A stretch of 64,000 nt of DNA from Borborobacter arsenicus (lineage in GTDB: Bacteria; Pseudomonadota; Alphaproteobacteria; Rhizobiales; Rhizobiaceae): assembly GCF_003934165.1 (NCBI RefSeq), contig NZ_RKST01000006.1, positions 248,001-312,000 on the forward strand. The letters are read 5' to 3'. The notes under the pieces were generated by a model. It was not told the origin of the DNA. It worked only from the letters and a program-made list of their open reading frames with translations, and did no database searches. The stretch's first letter is position 1; each line of letters opens with the position of its first letter. Position numbers and translations under genes: made by a program. Shown in pieces: positions 28,450-36,947 of the stretch.

Positions 28450-30339
28450 ATGACGACAGGAGTTTTACGCGCAGGCATCGTGGCTCTGGCAGCCGGTGCC
28501 GCCGCGCTACTCATATCTCTGGCACCTGCATCCGCCCAGGAAAGCGATGATGCGACGATCCAGCTGAACCAGATAACGGTAACCACTCCTTTGCGGCGCG
28601 AATCGGCACTGGCGAGGAGCACGTCATCCGTGACGGTCATCGGCGAACAGGAAATCGAAAAATCGGCTGCCGCCGACCTGCCATCGCTACTGAAGACCTA
28701 TGCGGGCGTCTCCGTAAGGACCAATGGCGGCTTTGGTGCCGATTCCAGCGTATCGCTGCGCGGAACGTCGCCAAGACAGACGCTCGTGCTCATCAACGGT
28801 GTTCGCGCAAGCTCCGCCACGCTCGGCACCACAGCGATCTCGGCCATTCCACTTGCCTCCATCGAGCGCATCGAAATCGCCAAGGGCGGGCATTCGGCGC
28901 AATACGGTGCCGACGCCATCGGCGGCATCATCAACATCATCACCAGGCAGGGCGGTGCCTGCGACAATGGCAATGCCGCTTGCGGTACGTTGACCGCCGG
29001 CGTGATGCATCCCTGGGGTGGATATGTCTCCGGCAATGTCGGCGGCCGCACCGCCGACGGGGTGGACTATTCTCTGGGCGGCAGCCTGTTCGGCACGCGC
29101 GGCTACGACTTTACCACTCGCAGTGATGAGCTCGATGAGGATGGCTTTCGGCAGGGCTCGCTGAACTTCGCTCTGTCGAAGGAATTCGACTGGGGCCGTC
29201 TCTATGCCGACGGGCTCTATGCGCGCGGGCGCAATCAGTATGATCAGCGGCCTCCGGCTCCAAACGAGTCCGACACCGACAATTTCGCCGGAAAGATCGG
29301 CGCGCGCGTCGACCATTCGGAAAGCTGGTCCTCGACGCTCGAGCTGACGAGCTCGGTCGACAAGTCGATCAATTTCCGCGGCGACGTGCAGGGAGACATT
29401 TTCGACACGCTGCGCTACGGCATCTTCGCTTCCACGCAAAAGACCTTCGAAACCGAGAAGGCTCGCCATGTGGTGACCGGCGGCGTGGAAGCCTATCGTG
29501 AGAGCGTCGATGGGAGTTCGGTCTTCGGCCTGCCCTATGACGTGACCGACCGCGACCTGGCCGCGGTATTCGGCCAATATTCATTCGAATATGAGGTGCT
29601 CACCGTCGATACGGGCCTGCGCTATGATCACAATGACCAGTTCGGTGGCGCCACCACCTACAATATCGGCGCGAGCTATGAATTCGTGCCGGGACTGGTC
29701 GCCCGCTCCTCATTCGCCACCGGGTTCCGGGCACCGACCTTCAATGAGCTCTACTATCCCTTCATGGGCAATCCGAACCTGTTGCCGGAGGAATCGCGCT
29801 CTTACGAGGTCGGCTTGAACTGGCAACCCACCGAAGCCACCAGCCTTGATCTGGCGCTCTATCGGACACTGATCCGAAACCAGATCAACTGGGGCGAAGT
29901 CAGGCCGGAAGTCTGGCTGCCGTCGAATATCGAGCGCGCTATGATTACCGGATTCGAAGCCACGTTGGGCCACCGATTCAATGATAGCCTGTCGGGGCGC
30001 GCCTCGATCGACATCCGCGATCCGAAAAACCGCACAAGCGGTTTCGACATTCCCTATCAGTACCGTTTCAAGGCGGCTGCAGAGCTGGAATTCCAGGCGA
30101 CCGAGGAACTCGCTCTCGGGGCCGCAGTCGTCTATACGGGCAGCCGCTTCACCAATGACTTCAACACAGTCAAGCTGCCGGCCTATACGACGGTCGACCT
30201 GCGGGCATCCTATGCCTTCGACGAGCGGTCAGAGCTGAAGCTGGCAGTCGAGAATGTGTTCGACGAACAATATTCAACCTCGAACGGCTTCCGTTCTCCC
30301 GGCCGCACGTTCAATCTGAGCTTCTCACGGAGCTTCTGA
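28450..30339 (+). CDS. btuB: TonB-dependent vitamin B12 receptor BtuB
   Basis: The 629-residue outer-membrane protein imports cobalamin with TonB energy. Residues 1 to about 31 form a signal peptide ending APASAQ. A TonB-box-like stretch QITVTTP lies near residue 42, the plug domain covers about 55-160 (GVSVRTNGGFGADSSVSLRG, then YGADAIGGIINIIT), and the barrel ends with the C-terminal NLSFSRSF, a terminal aromatic as usual for outer-membrane insertion. The ATG at 28450 has ACGGAGGG upstream. A cobalamin riboswitch in its leader identifies the substrate, and a binding protein, permease and ATPase follow directly. Confidence 0.95.
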   Translation: MTTGVLRAGIVALAAGAAALLISLAPASAQESDDATIQLNQITVTTPLRRESALARSTSSVTVIGEQEIEKSAAADLPSLLKTYAGVSVRTNGGFGADSSVSLRGTSPRQTLVLINGVRASSATLGTTAISAIPLASIERIEIAKGGHSAQYGADAIGGIINIITRQGGACDNGNAACGTLTAGVMHPWGGYVSGNVGGRTADGVDYSLGGSLFGTRGYDFTTRSDELDEDGFRQGSLNFALSKEFDWGRLYADGLYARGRNQYDQRPPAPNESDTDNFAGKIGARVDHSESWSSTLELTSSVDKSINFRGDVQGDIFDTLRYGIFASTQKTFETEKARHVVTGGVEAYRESVDGSSVFGLPYDVTDRDLAAVFGQYSFEYEVLTVDTGLRYDHNDQFGGATTYNIGASYEFVPGLVARSSFATGFRAPTFNELYYPFMGNPNLLPEESRSYEVGLNWQPTEATSLDLALYRTLIRNQINWGEVRPEVWLPSNIERAMITGFEATLGHRFNDSLSGRASIDIRDPKNRTSGFDIPYQYRFKAAAELEFQATEELALGAAVVYTGSRFTNDFNTVKLPAYTTVDLRASYAFDERSELKLAVENVFDEQYSTSNGFRSPGRTFNLSFSRSF

Positions 30340-30344
30340 CGGGA

Positions 30345-31184
30345 ATGCTATCCCTCACCCGGTTCGGCACATGCCTGTTTCTCGCGGCGGCGGCCCTTTC
30401 CATAGTGTCGCCCGCTGCGGCGGGGCAGGCGCCGGGCAGGGTCGTGTCGATGAATGTCTGCACCGACCAGCTTGCCATGCTGATCGCCGGCGAGGGCCAG
30501 CTCCATTCCGTCTCGGTGCTCGCCAGCGATCCCAGCACTTCCGTCATGGTCAGGCAAGCGAAACGCTATGTCGCCAATCACGCACTCGCCGAGGAAATCT
30601 TCCTGATGGAACCGGACCTGGTCCTTGCCGGAACCTTCTCGCCACGCGCGACGGTCGGCCTCCTGCGGCGTCTCGGCTTCCGCGTCGAGGAATTCGCGCC
30701 GGCGAGGTCCTTCGGCGATGTGCGCGAGAACATCACCCGTATCGGGGAGTTGCTGGGTCGCCGGCAAAGAGCCGCCGAACTCGTGGCTGGGCTCGACCGG
30801 GGACTTGCCGCCCTGCAGCAAGCGCCGGCATCGGGCAAGACCATCGCACTCTCCGATTCCAACAGCTACACCACCGGGACCGGCACGCTCGCCGATGAAA
30901 TCTTCCAGGCCGCCGGCCTTACCAATATCGCCGAAAAGCTCGGCGTCGCCGGCACGGTGCGCCTGCCGATGGAGCTCTTGATTATGGCCAAGCCCGACAT
31001 GATCGCCATCAGCAATCACGACTATGGCGCGCCGGCGCTGGCGCAGGAGAATTTCGTGCATCCCGCCTATCGGGCGCTCGGCGCGAAGGCGCAGATGGTG
31101 GAGGTGCCGGTGCCCAATATGATCTGCGGTGCCCCCTTCACGCTGGAGGCGGCAACCATTCTCCAGAAGGCGGCGGCACAGTGA
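30345..31184 (+). CDS. btuF: Cobalamin ABC transporter substrate-binding protein (BtuF-like)
   Basis: This 279-residue periplasmic binding protein of the BtuF/FepB type has a signal peptide ending near AAAG (residue about 27) and the start RVVSMNVCTDQLAMLIAG typical of class III binding proteins. The central helix linker and a late MICGAPFTLEAA segment fit the family. It starts five bases after btuB and its TGA overlaps the GTG of the permease gene. B12 specificity is inferred from the riboswitch and btuB. Symbol by function. Confidence 0.88.
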   Translation: MLSLTRFGTCLFLAAAALSIVSPAAAGQAPGRVVSMNVCTDQLAMLIAGEGQLHSVSVLASDPSTSVMVRQAKRYVANHALAEEIFLMEPDLVLAGTFSPRATVGLLRRLGFRVEEFAPARSFGDVRENITRIGELLGRRQRAAELVAGLDRGLAALQQAPASGKTIALSDSNSYTTGTGTLADEIFQAAGLTNIAEKLGVAGTVRLPMELLIMAKPDMIAISNHDYGAPALAQENFVHPAYRALGAKAQMVEVPVPNMICGAPFTLEAATILQKAAAQ

Positions 31185-32182
31185 GCGATCTCGCCCGGTA
31201 CAGACTTGTTGCGTCGATCCTCGCCGTCGCGACGGTGGTCCTGTTCCTGCTCTCGCTCACGGTGGGACCGGCCGGCATCGCCTTCGGCGACAGCATGGCT
31301 GCCCTGTTTTCCGACAAGGGCGACGGCATCGCGCTCATCATGCAGGAGATCCGCCTGCCGCGCGCTATCCTGGGGCTGATGATCGGCGTCACGCTCGGCC
31401 TGTCGGGCGCGGTGCTCCAGGGCTATCTGCGCAACCCGCTCGCCGAGCCCGGCCTGCTGGGCATCAGCGCCTCGGCCTCGCTCGGCGCCGTGCTTTCCAT
31501 CTATACCGGCCTGTCGGCCGCCTTCGCGCTCGGCCTGCCGCTCGCGGCCCTTGCCGGCGCGGTTATAGCCGTTGTCGTCGTGCAGGCCATGGCCGGAACG
31601 CGCGGCGGGTCGCTGACCATCATCCTCGCCGGCATCGCCGTCACCAGCTTTGCCGGCGCCATGACCTCGCTGGCGCTCAATCTCTCGCCCAACCCCTTTG
31701 CCGCGCTTGAAATCATGTTCTGGATGCTCGGCTCGCTGACCGACCGTTCCATGACCCATGTCTGGTTGGCCGGCCCGTTCATCCTCGCCGGCTGCCTGAT
31801 GCTTGCCGGTCTCGGCCGTTCTCTGGATGCGCTCACGCTCGGCCGCGATGCAGCAGCGAGCATGGGCGTCGATCTGAGGCGGGTGCAGTTCCTGGCGGTG
31901 TTCGGCACCGCCGCATCGATCGGTGCGGCCACCGCCGTAGCCGGCGCGATAGGCTTTGTCGGCCTGGTGGTACCGCATATATTGCGTCCGCTGGTCGGGG
32001 CCAAGCCGTCGCGTCTGCTGCCGGTCAGCGCGCTTGGCGGTGGCTGCGTGCTGCTTTCCGCCGACATATTGGTGCGCATCATCGCGCCGGACCGCGACCT
32101 GAAACTCGGCGTGCTGACTGCGATCGTCGGCGCGCCATTCTTCCTCTGGCTGGTCTACAAGACGCGAAAGGAGCTGGCGTGA
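31181..32182 (+). CDS. btuC: Cobalamin ABC transporter permease (BtuC-like, FecCD family)
   Basis: The 333-residue inner-membrane permease has about ten hydrophobic segments and the family's LPRAILGLMIGVTLGLSGAV motif near residue 60. The GAVLQGYLRNPLAEPGLLGI motif follows, and GFVGLVVPHILRPLVG near residue 255 is the ATPase-contacting loop. The start is GTG at 31181, overlapping the preceding stop (GTGA), and its own stop overlaps the GTG of the ATPase gene in the same way. These double overlaps indicate tight translational coupling. Confidence 0.92.
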   Translation: MSDLARYRLVASILAVATVVLFLLSLTVGPAGIAFGDSMAALFSDKGDGIALIMQEIRLPRAILGLMIGVTLGLSGAVLQGYLRNPLAEPGLLGISASASLGAVLSIYTGLSAAFALGLPLAALAGAVIAVVVVQAMAGTRGGSLTIILAGIAVTSFAGAMTSLALNLSPNPFAALEIMFWMLGSLTDRSMTHVWLAGPFILAGCLMLAGLGRSLDALTLGRDAAASMGVDLRRVQFLAVFGTAASIGAATAVAGAIGFVGLVVPHILRPLVGAKPSRLLPVSALGGGCVLLSADILVRIIAPDRDLKLGVLTAIVGAPFFLWLVYKTRKELA

Positions 32183-32958
32183 CGCTGCTTTCGCTATCCA
32201 GCCTGAAAGTCTCGCTCGGCCAACGGCCAGTCCTGAAAGGCATCACCCTCGACGTCGCGGCCGGCGAGTTCATCGGCCTGATCGGCCCCAATGGTGCGGG
32301 CAAATCGACCCTGCTGCGCGCCGCACTCGGGTTGCTGCGCGGCAGCGGCGATATCCGCATCGCCGGGCGCGATACCAAAGCCATCTCCGCGCGTGAGCGC
32401 GCCCATCACATCGCCTATCTGCCGCAGGAGCGTGAAATCGCCTGGCCGGTATCGGTCGAAACGCTGGTCGCGTTCGGGCGCGCTCCGCATCGTAGTCTTG
32501 GCGGATTGAGTGCACAGGATATCGCGGTGATCGAGCAGGCGATCCAGCGCATGGAAATCGACGAATTCCGCCATCGATCCGCAATCGAACTTTCAGGCGG
32601 CGAAAAGGCGCGGGTGCTGATTGCCCGCGCGCTGGCGCAGGACGCGCCGCTGCTCCTGGCGGACGAGCCGACCGTCGGGCTCGATCCCTGGCACCAGATA
32701 ACGCTGATGCGGATATTTGCCGATCTTGCCCGCGAAGGCCGGGGCGTGATCGCCTCGATGCATGATCTCGGGCTCGCAGCCCGCTGGTGCACACGCCTGA
32801 TCATGATCGATCACGGCATGATCGTTGCCGATGGTTCACCGGAAGCGGTGCTGACCGCCGAGCGCCTGCGGCAAGTCTATGGCGTGACGAGTTTTATCGA
32901 CACTATCGCTGGCGGGATGGTGGTGCAGCCGCTGGACGTTGACCGCAAGGCCCACTGA
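32179..32958 (+). CDS. btuD: Cobalamin ABC transporter ATP-binding protein (BtuD-like)
   Basis: This 259-residue ABC ATPase carries Walker A GPNGAGKST near residue 36, Q-loop in YLPQER near residue 80, signature LSGGEKARVL near residue 135, Walker B LLLADEPT near residue 156 and switch histidine in MHDLGLA near residue 194. GTG start at 32179 overlaps the permease stop. It is the last gene of the riboswitch-controlled unit, and a strong terminator follows 12 bases after its stop. Confidence 0.92.
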   Translation: MTLLSLSSLKVSLGQRPVLKGITLDVAAGEFIGLIGPNGAGKSTLLRAALGLLRGSGDIRIAGRDTKAISARERAHHIAYLPQEREIAWPVSVETLVAFGRAPHRSLGGLSAQDIAVIEQAIQRMEIDEFRHRSAIELSGGEKARVLIARALAQDAPLLLADEPTVGLDPWHQITLMRIFADLAREGRGVIASMHDLGLAARWCTRLIMIDHGMIVADGSPEAVLTAERLRQVYGVTSFIDTIAGGMVVQPLDVDRKAH

Positions 32959-32969
32959 TCGCAGCCAAC

Positions 32970-33000
32970 AAAAAAAGCCCGGCACGACGGCCGGGCTTTC
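32970..33000. terminator. Bidirectional terminator between btuD and trxA
   Basis: AGCCCGGC and GCCGGGCT form an eight-base-pair stem with a six-base loop, flanked by AAAAAA on the left and TTTC on the right. It can end both the btu transcript (plus) and the trxA transcript (minus), whose stop is at 33018. Confidence 0.85.
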
Positions 33001-33017
33001 AAACAGATTGGCTGCAA

Positions 33018-33341
33018 TTAGGCGGCGCTACCGCCGATCCAGTGCGACAACGCTGTCTTGGGAAGCGCGCCGACCTTGATGTCGGCGACCTCGCCATCCT
33101 TGAAGATCATCAGCGTCGGAATGGAGCGCACGCCATATTGCGCGGCGATCTCGGGATTCTCGTCGATATTGAGCTTGGTGATCTTCACCTTGCCGGCCAG
33201 TTCGGTCGAAATCTCTTCCAGCGACGGGCCGATCATCTTGCAGGGGCCACACCATTCGGCCCAGAAATCCACCACGACAGGCCCGGAAGCATCCAGCACG
33301 TCGGATTTGAAATTGCTCTTGTCGACCTTCACAGTGGCCAT
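33018..33341 (-). CDS. trxA: Thioredoxin TrxA
   Basis: This is a 107-residue thioredoxin that reduces disulfides in cytoplasmic proteins. The active site WCGPCK is at residues about 31-36, with [15 protein letters not shown] around it and the cis-proline in RSIPTLMIF near residue 76. The ATG at 33341 ([11 protein letters not shown]) has AAAGGA upstream; the frame extends 20 codons further without family similarity. It follows addA by 72 bases on the same strand, an order common in this group. Confidence 0.96.
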   Translation of the reverse strand: MATVKVDKSNFKSDVLDASGPVVVDFWAEWCGPCKMIGPSLEEISTELAGKVKITKLNIDENPEIAAQYGVRSIPTLMIFKDGEVADIKVGALPKTALSHWIGGSAA

Positions 33342-33413
33342 GAGAAAATCCTTTCGGTTCGATGTCGCACCATATGTGGTGGATATCGGGCGGGCGTTCA
33401 AGCACCCCTTGTG

Positions 33414-36400
33414 TCACGCCTGCGTGAGTCGGACAAGGGCGTCTTCCATCGCGCGATCGGGAATCTGCAGCAGGGCGGGTGCTGCCGTAAACAGCAGGCA
33501 GGCCGAGACCTTGCGCCCGGGATAAAGCGGCTGAAGCAGGGCCCGGTAAAGCGCAAGCTGCGTGACATAGCCCAGCGGAATTTCCTCCGGTGTTGCGGGC
33601 GGGTGCCGGTCGGTCTTGTAATCGACGATCAGGACCTCGTCGGCGGTGACGGCGAGGCGATCGATCTTACCCGAGATCGGGCGCAAGCTACCCCTCACCA
33701 TCAGTTTGCCCATGACGGCGACTTCGGCGCGCGAGCCTTGCGCAAACAAGGGCGCAAATTGCGCCGCCGTCATGATCCCCTCGACCGCGGCAAGCGCGGC
33801 GGCGCGCTCATGTTCGGGCCAGTCCGCCGCAACCCGGTCCATATAGCGCACCGCGGCAGCCGCCCTCCCGGCCTGGTCGATGCCCGGCAGGACCTGCAAG
33901 AGCTTGTGCAGGATGAGGCCGCGTGCAATGGCAAAACCGGGCTCGATATCCGGGTCCAGCACCGGCGAGCGGCTGGACACCGGCGCTTCCTGCTCCTCTT
34001 CGATCAGGGCCGATGCCCCGGATGGCGACAGCGGTCGCGGCAGTTGCTCGGATAATGGCGGCCCTTTCAGCAACCTCTCAGGCATGGGTGCCGGGGTCGT
34101 CACCACTTCGCTCGCCTCGCCGTCTGGTGTCGGCTGCACTTCCTGTATCGGCGTGACCCGGAAGCGATGCACGCTATCGTCGCTCACCGGATGCTGGCGC
34201 GCTTCGCTCTGCGGGCTGGCGGTCAGCGCGGCACTCACCAATGCATGCCAGGTCGCGGGGTTTTGCGCCCGCTTGCCGTGATAGCCGCAAATGATCACCC
34301 GATCCTCAGCGCGCGTCATGCCGACATAGAGCAGGCGGCGATATTCATCGTCCGCGCGTTCCCTTGCGCCAAGGCTGGCAGCTTGCGAGAAACCATTGGC
34401 GACGTCACTGCCCGACCGCCAGAGATAGCCTTTGACATGGCGCAATTCGCCCTGAGGCTGGAACGGCATCAGGCGCGGCAGATGCTGCTCGCTGAAGGGC
34501 GCGGCACCGCCATCGACCAGGAACACCACCGGCGCCTCCAACCCTTTTGCGGCGTGCACGGTCATGATACGGACCTCGTCGCGTGTCTGGTCCATCTCGC
34601 GCTTGATCTCGGGGCCCGCACTTTCGAGCGTGGCCAGGAAGGCCTCCAGCCCCGGAAGCCCGGTACGCTCTTCGGCAAGGCAGAAATTCAGGAACTCATC
34701 GAGGATATCGCCAGCATCACGTCCGAGCCGGGCGATCATTTTGCGGCGAACCTTGTCGCGGGCGAGAATGGCGGAATAGAACTCGAAGACCGGCTTGAAC
34801 GCGGCCTGGGTCGACCATGTGTCCAACTGATCCGCCACCCGCGCCAATTCGGGTGCGCCCTGCCCATGCCACCGCAGCGAGTTGAACAAGGACATGCCCG
34901 CCGGCCGGCCATTTGCCAGCGCAAACAGCGTTTCTTCCGAAAGCTGGAAGATCGGGCTCTTGAGCACCGCCGCCAGCGAAAGGTCGTCTTCCGGCTGGAT
35001 CAGGAAGCGGCCAAGCGCCATCATGTCCTTGACCGCAATATGCGCCGGCAGGCTTAGCCGGTCGGCACCCGCAACCGGGATATTGCGGTTCTTCAGGCTG
35101 CGCGCCAGCGCATGGACGAAACGGTCGCGCTTGCGCACCAGAATGATGACGTCGCCCGCCGTCAGCCGCTTGCCGGTACCTTCGATGATCTCGCCTGAAG
35201 AAATCCATTTCTCGATGGTGGCGGCGACATTTTCGGCAACGCGCACGGCCGGCGCATCGGCATGGTCGATGGCCTTGGTCCAATCCTCCGGCTCCTCCAC
35301 GCTGGAGGCACCGAGCGAGGGCCAGATTTCGACATAGCCTGCGGCGCCGGAACGGATGGCGCTGTGCTGGATGGGTTCGGGATCGAGCGTGATGCCGCGT
35401 CGCGCTTCATCGCTGGAAAATACGGTGTCGACCGCGCGCAGCACGTCGTCGGTGGAGCGGAAGGACAATGTCAGCCGGATGGCCTCGAAACTGCCATTGG
35501 CGGCGCGGATTTTCTGCGAAAACTCATGACCGGTACGGGCGAAGGATTCAGGCGCCGCGCCCTGAAACGAATAGATCGACTGTTTCTCGTCACCGACGGC
35601 AAAGACCGTGCGGTGCACATTGTCGCGCGCGCCCATGCCGGCGAAGAACTCCTCCGCCAGCCTTTCGACCACCTGCCATTGCTCGGGGCTGGTGTCCTGC
35701 GCCTCGTCGAGCAAAATATGGTCAATGCCCTTGTCCAGCTTGTACTGGACCCATGGCCCGGCATCCTGCCTTGCCAGCAGGCGCACGGTGCGGGTGATGA
35801 GATCGTTAAAGTCGAGAAAGCCGCGCCCGGCCTTCAACTGTTCGTAGCGCGCGATCAGCCAGTCGGCGATGGTAAGGGCCGCGCGGGTCCCTTCCAGCAT
35901 ACGGATCAGCGCCAGCCGATCGGATGTCTCGAGGACCAATAATCCCATACGCTCGAACTGGGTCTCGAAGTCGGGGAAATGCTCGGCCACGCCTTTCGAG
36001 GCGATGGTCCTGGTGCTGCGAAGCACCCAGCCCTCTCCCGATTTCTTCGTCAGGAAGGTCGCATGCAGCTTTTGCAGCCGCTTTACCGGATCGTCCTGCC
36101 GGCAGGCCTCGGCCAGGTTTTCGGCAAAACTCTGCGCATTGACCTTGCCGGCGGCAATGGCGCGGCGGCCAAATTCCAGCGCCAGCGCTTCGTTGAAATA
36201 GGCGTCCGGCCAGACGGTATCGGCTATGCCGCTCGCCGTGTCGCCCTCGCCGAAGCCGAATTCCTCGAACAGCGCGGCATAGTCCGACGTGCCGTCCCCT
36301 ACCGCATCGATGAAGGCACGCAGCCCGTCGCGCTTTTGCACGATTTCGCCGAGCAATGCATCAAGCCCTGCCTCGCCGCCGCGCTCCAGCACCATGGCGA

Positions 36401-36947
36401 AGGCCTCGGCGAGCGCCGGGTTTTCGCTTGCCGCGGCACCGGTAACCATTTCGCGGCGCGCCGCCGCAAACAGCGTTTCCTCCATCAGCGGGTCGAGAAG
36501 CTGGAAATGCGCCGCGATATTGGCTTCGAGCGGAAACTGGTGCAGCACCGATTCGCAGAACGCATGGATCGTCTGGATCTTCAGCCCGCCCGGCGTTTCC
36601 AGCGCTTCGGCAAAAAGCCGCCGCGCACGGCGCAGCTTGGCGGCATTCGGCCTCTTGCCGTCGAGCTTCTCGATCTCGGCGGCCAGGTCCTCGTCGCCCA
36701 GCATCGTCCACCGCGACAGATTGCCGAAGACGCGGTTCGACATGTTGGCAGCCGCCGCGCGCGTATAGGTCAGGCAGAGGATTTTCGAGGGGTCGGTGCC
36801 CTCGAGCAGCAGGCGCGTGACGCGTTGCGACAGCACATGCGTCTTGCCGGAGCCGGCATTGGCCGACACCCAGGCCGAATTCTGCGGATCGGAAGCCCGC
36901 GCCTGGCGCTCGGCGGTTTCAGTCGGAACGGGCGGCAGCTTCTTCAT
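33414..36947 (-). CDS. addA: Double-strand break repair helicase-nuclease AddA
   Basis: The 1177-residue subunit of the AddAB helicase-nuclease processes double-strand ends for RecA-dependent repair, the role of RecBCD in enterics. It is a UvrD/Rep-type helicase: Walker A SANAGSGKTHVLSQR near residue 29, motif II LLDEAQDTSPEQW near residue 400, later motif IV-VI regions including VRIMTVHAAKGLEAPVVFL. The C-terminal nuclease domain has VLIVDYKTDRHPP near residue 1120. The ATG at 36947 overlaps the addB TGA (ATGA). A further 15 codons upstream in frame lie inside addB and are not used. Confidence 0.95.
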   Translation of the reverse strand: MKKLPPVPTETAERQARASDPQNSAWVSANAGSGKTHVLSQRVTRLLLEGTDPSKILCLTYTRAAAANMSNRVFGNLSRWTMLGDEDLAAEIEKLDGKRPNAAKLRRARRLFAEALETPGGLKIQTIHAFCESVLHQFPLEANIAAHFQLLDPLMEETLFAAARREMVTGAAASENPALAEAFAMVLERGGEAGLDALLGEIVQKRDGLRAFIDAVGDGTSDYAALFEEFGFGEGDTASGIADTVWPDAYFNEALALEFGRRAIAAGKVNAQSFAENLAEACRQDDPVKRLQKLHATFLTKKSGEGWVLRSTRTIASKGVAEHFPDFETQFERMGLLVLETSDRLALIRMLEGTRAALTIADWLIARYEQLKAGRGFLDFNDLITRTVRLLARQDAGPWVQYKLDKGIDHILLDEAQDTSPEQWQVVERLAEEFFAGMGARDNVHRTVFAVGDEKQSIYSFQGAAPESFARTGHEFSQKIRAANGSFEAIRLTLSFRSTDDVLRAVDTVFSSDEARRGITLDPEPIQHSAIRSGAAGYVEIWPSLGASSVEEPEDWTKAIDHADAPAVRVAENVAATIEKWISSGEIIEGTGKRLTAGDVIILVRKRDRFVHALARSLKNRNIPVAGADRLSLPAHIAVKDMMALGRFLIQPEDDLSLAAVLKSPIFQLSEETLFALANGRPAGMSLFNSLRWHGQGAPELARVADQLDTWSTQAAFKPVFEFYSAILARDKVRRKMIARLGRDAGDILDEFLNFCLAEERTGLPGLEAFLATLESAGPEIKREMDQTRDEVRIMTVHAAKGLEAPVVFLVDGGAAPFSEQHLPRLMPFQPQGELRHVKGYLWRSGSDVANGFSQAASLGARERADDEYRRLLYVGMTRAEDRVIICGYHGKRAQNPATWHALVSAALTASPQSEARQHPVSDDSVHRFRVTPIQEVQPTPDGEASEVVTTPAPMPERLLKGPPLSEQLPRPLSPSGASALIEEEQEAPVSSRSPVLDPDIEPGFAIARGLILHKLLQVLPGIDQAGRAAAAVRYMDRVAADWPEHERAAALAAVEGIMTAAQFAPLFAQGSRAEVAVMGKLMVRGSLRPISGKIDRLAVTADEVLIVDYKTDRHPPATPEEIPLGYVTQLALYRALLQPLYPGRKVSACLLFTAAPALLQIPDRAMEDALVRLTQA

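Noticed and set aside
28687-29577. 296-codon minus-strand open frame within btuB
   Set aside because: Antisense of a TonB-dependent receptor with complete plug and barrel.
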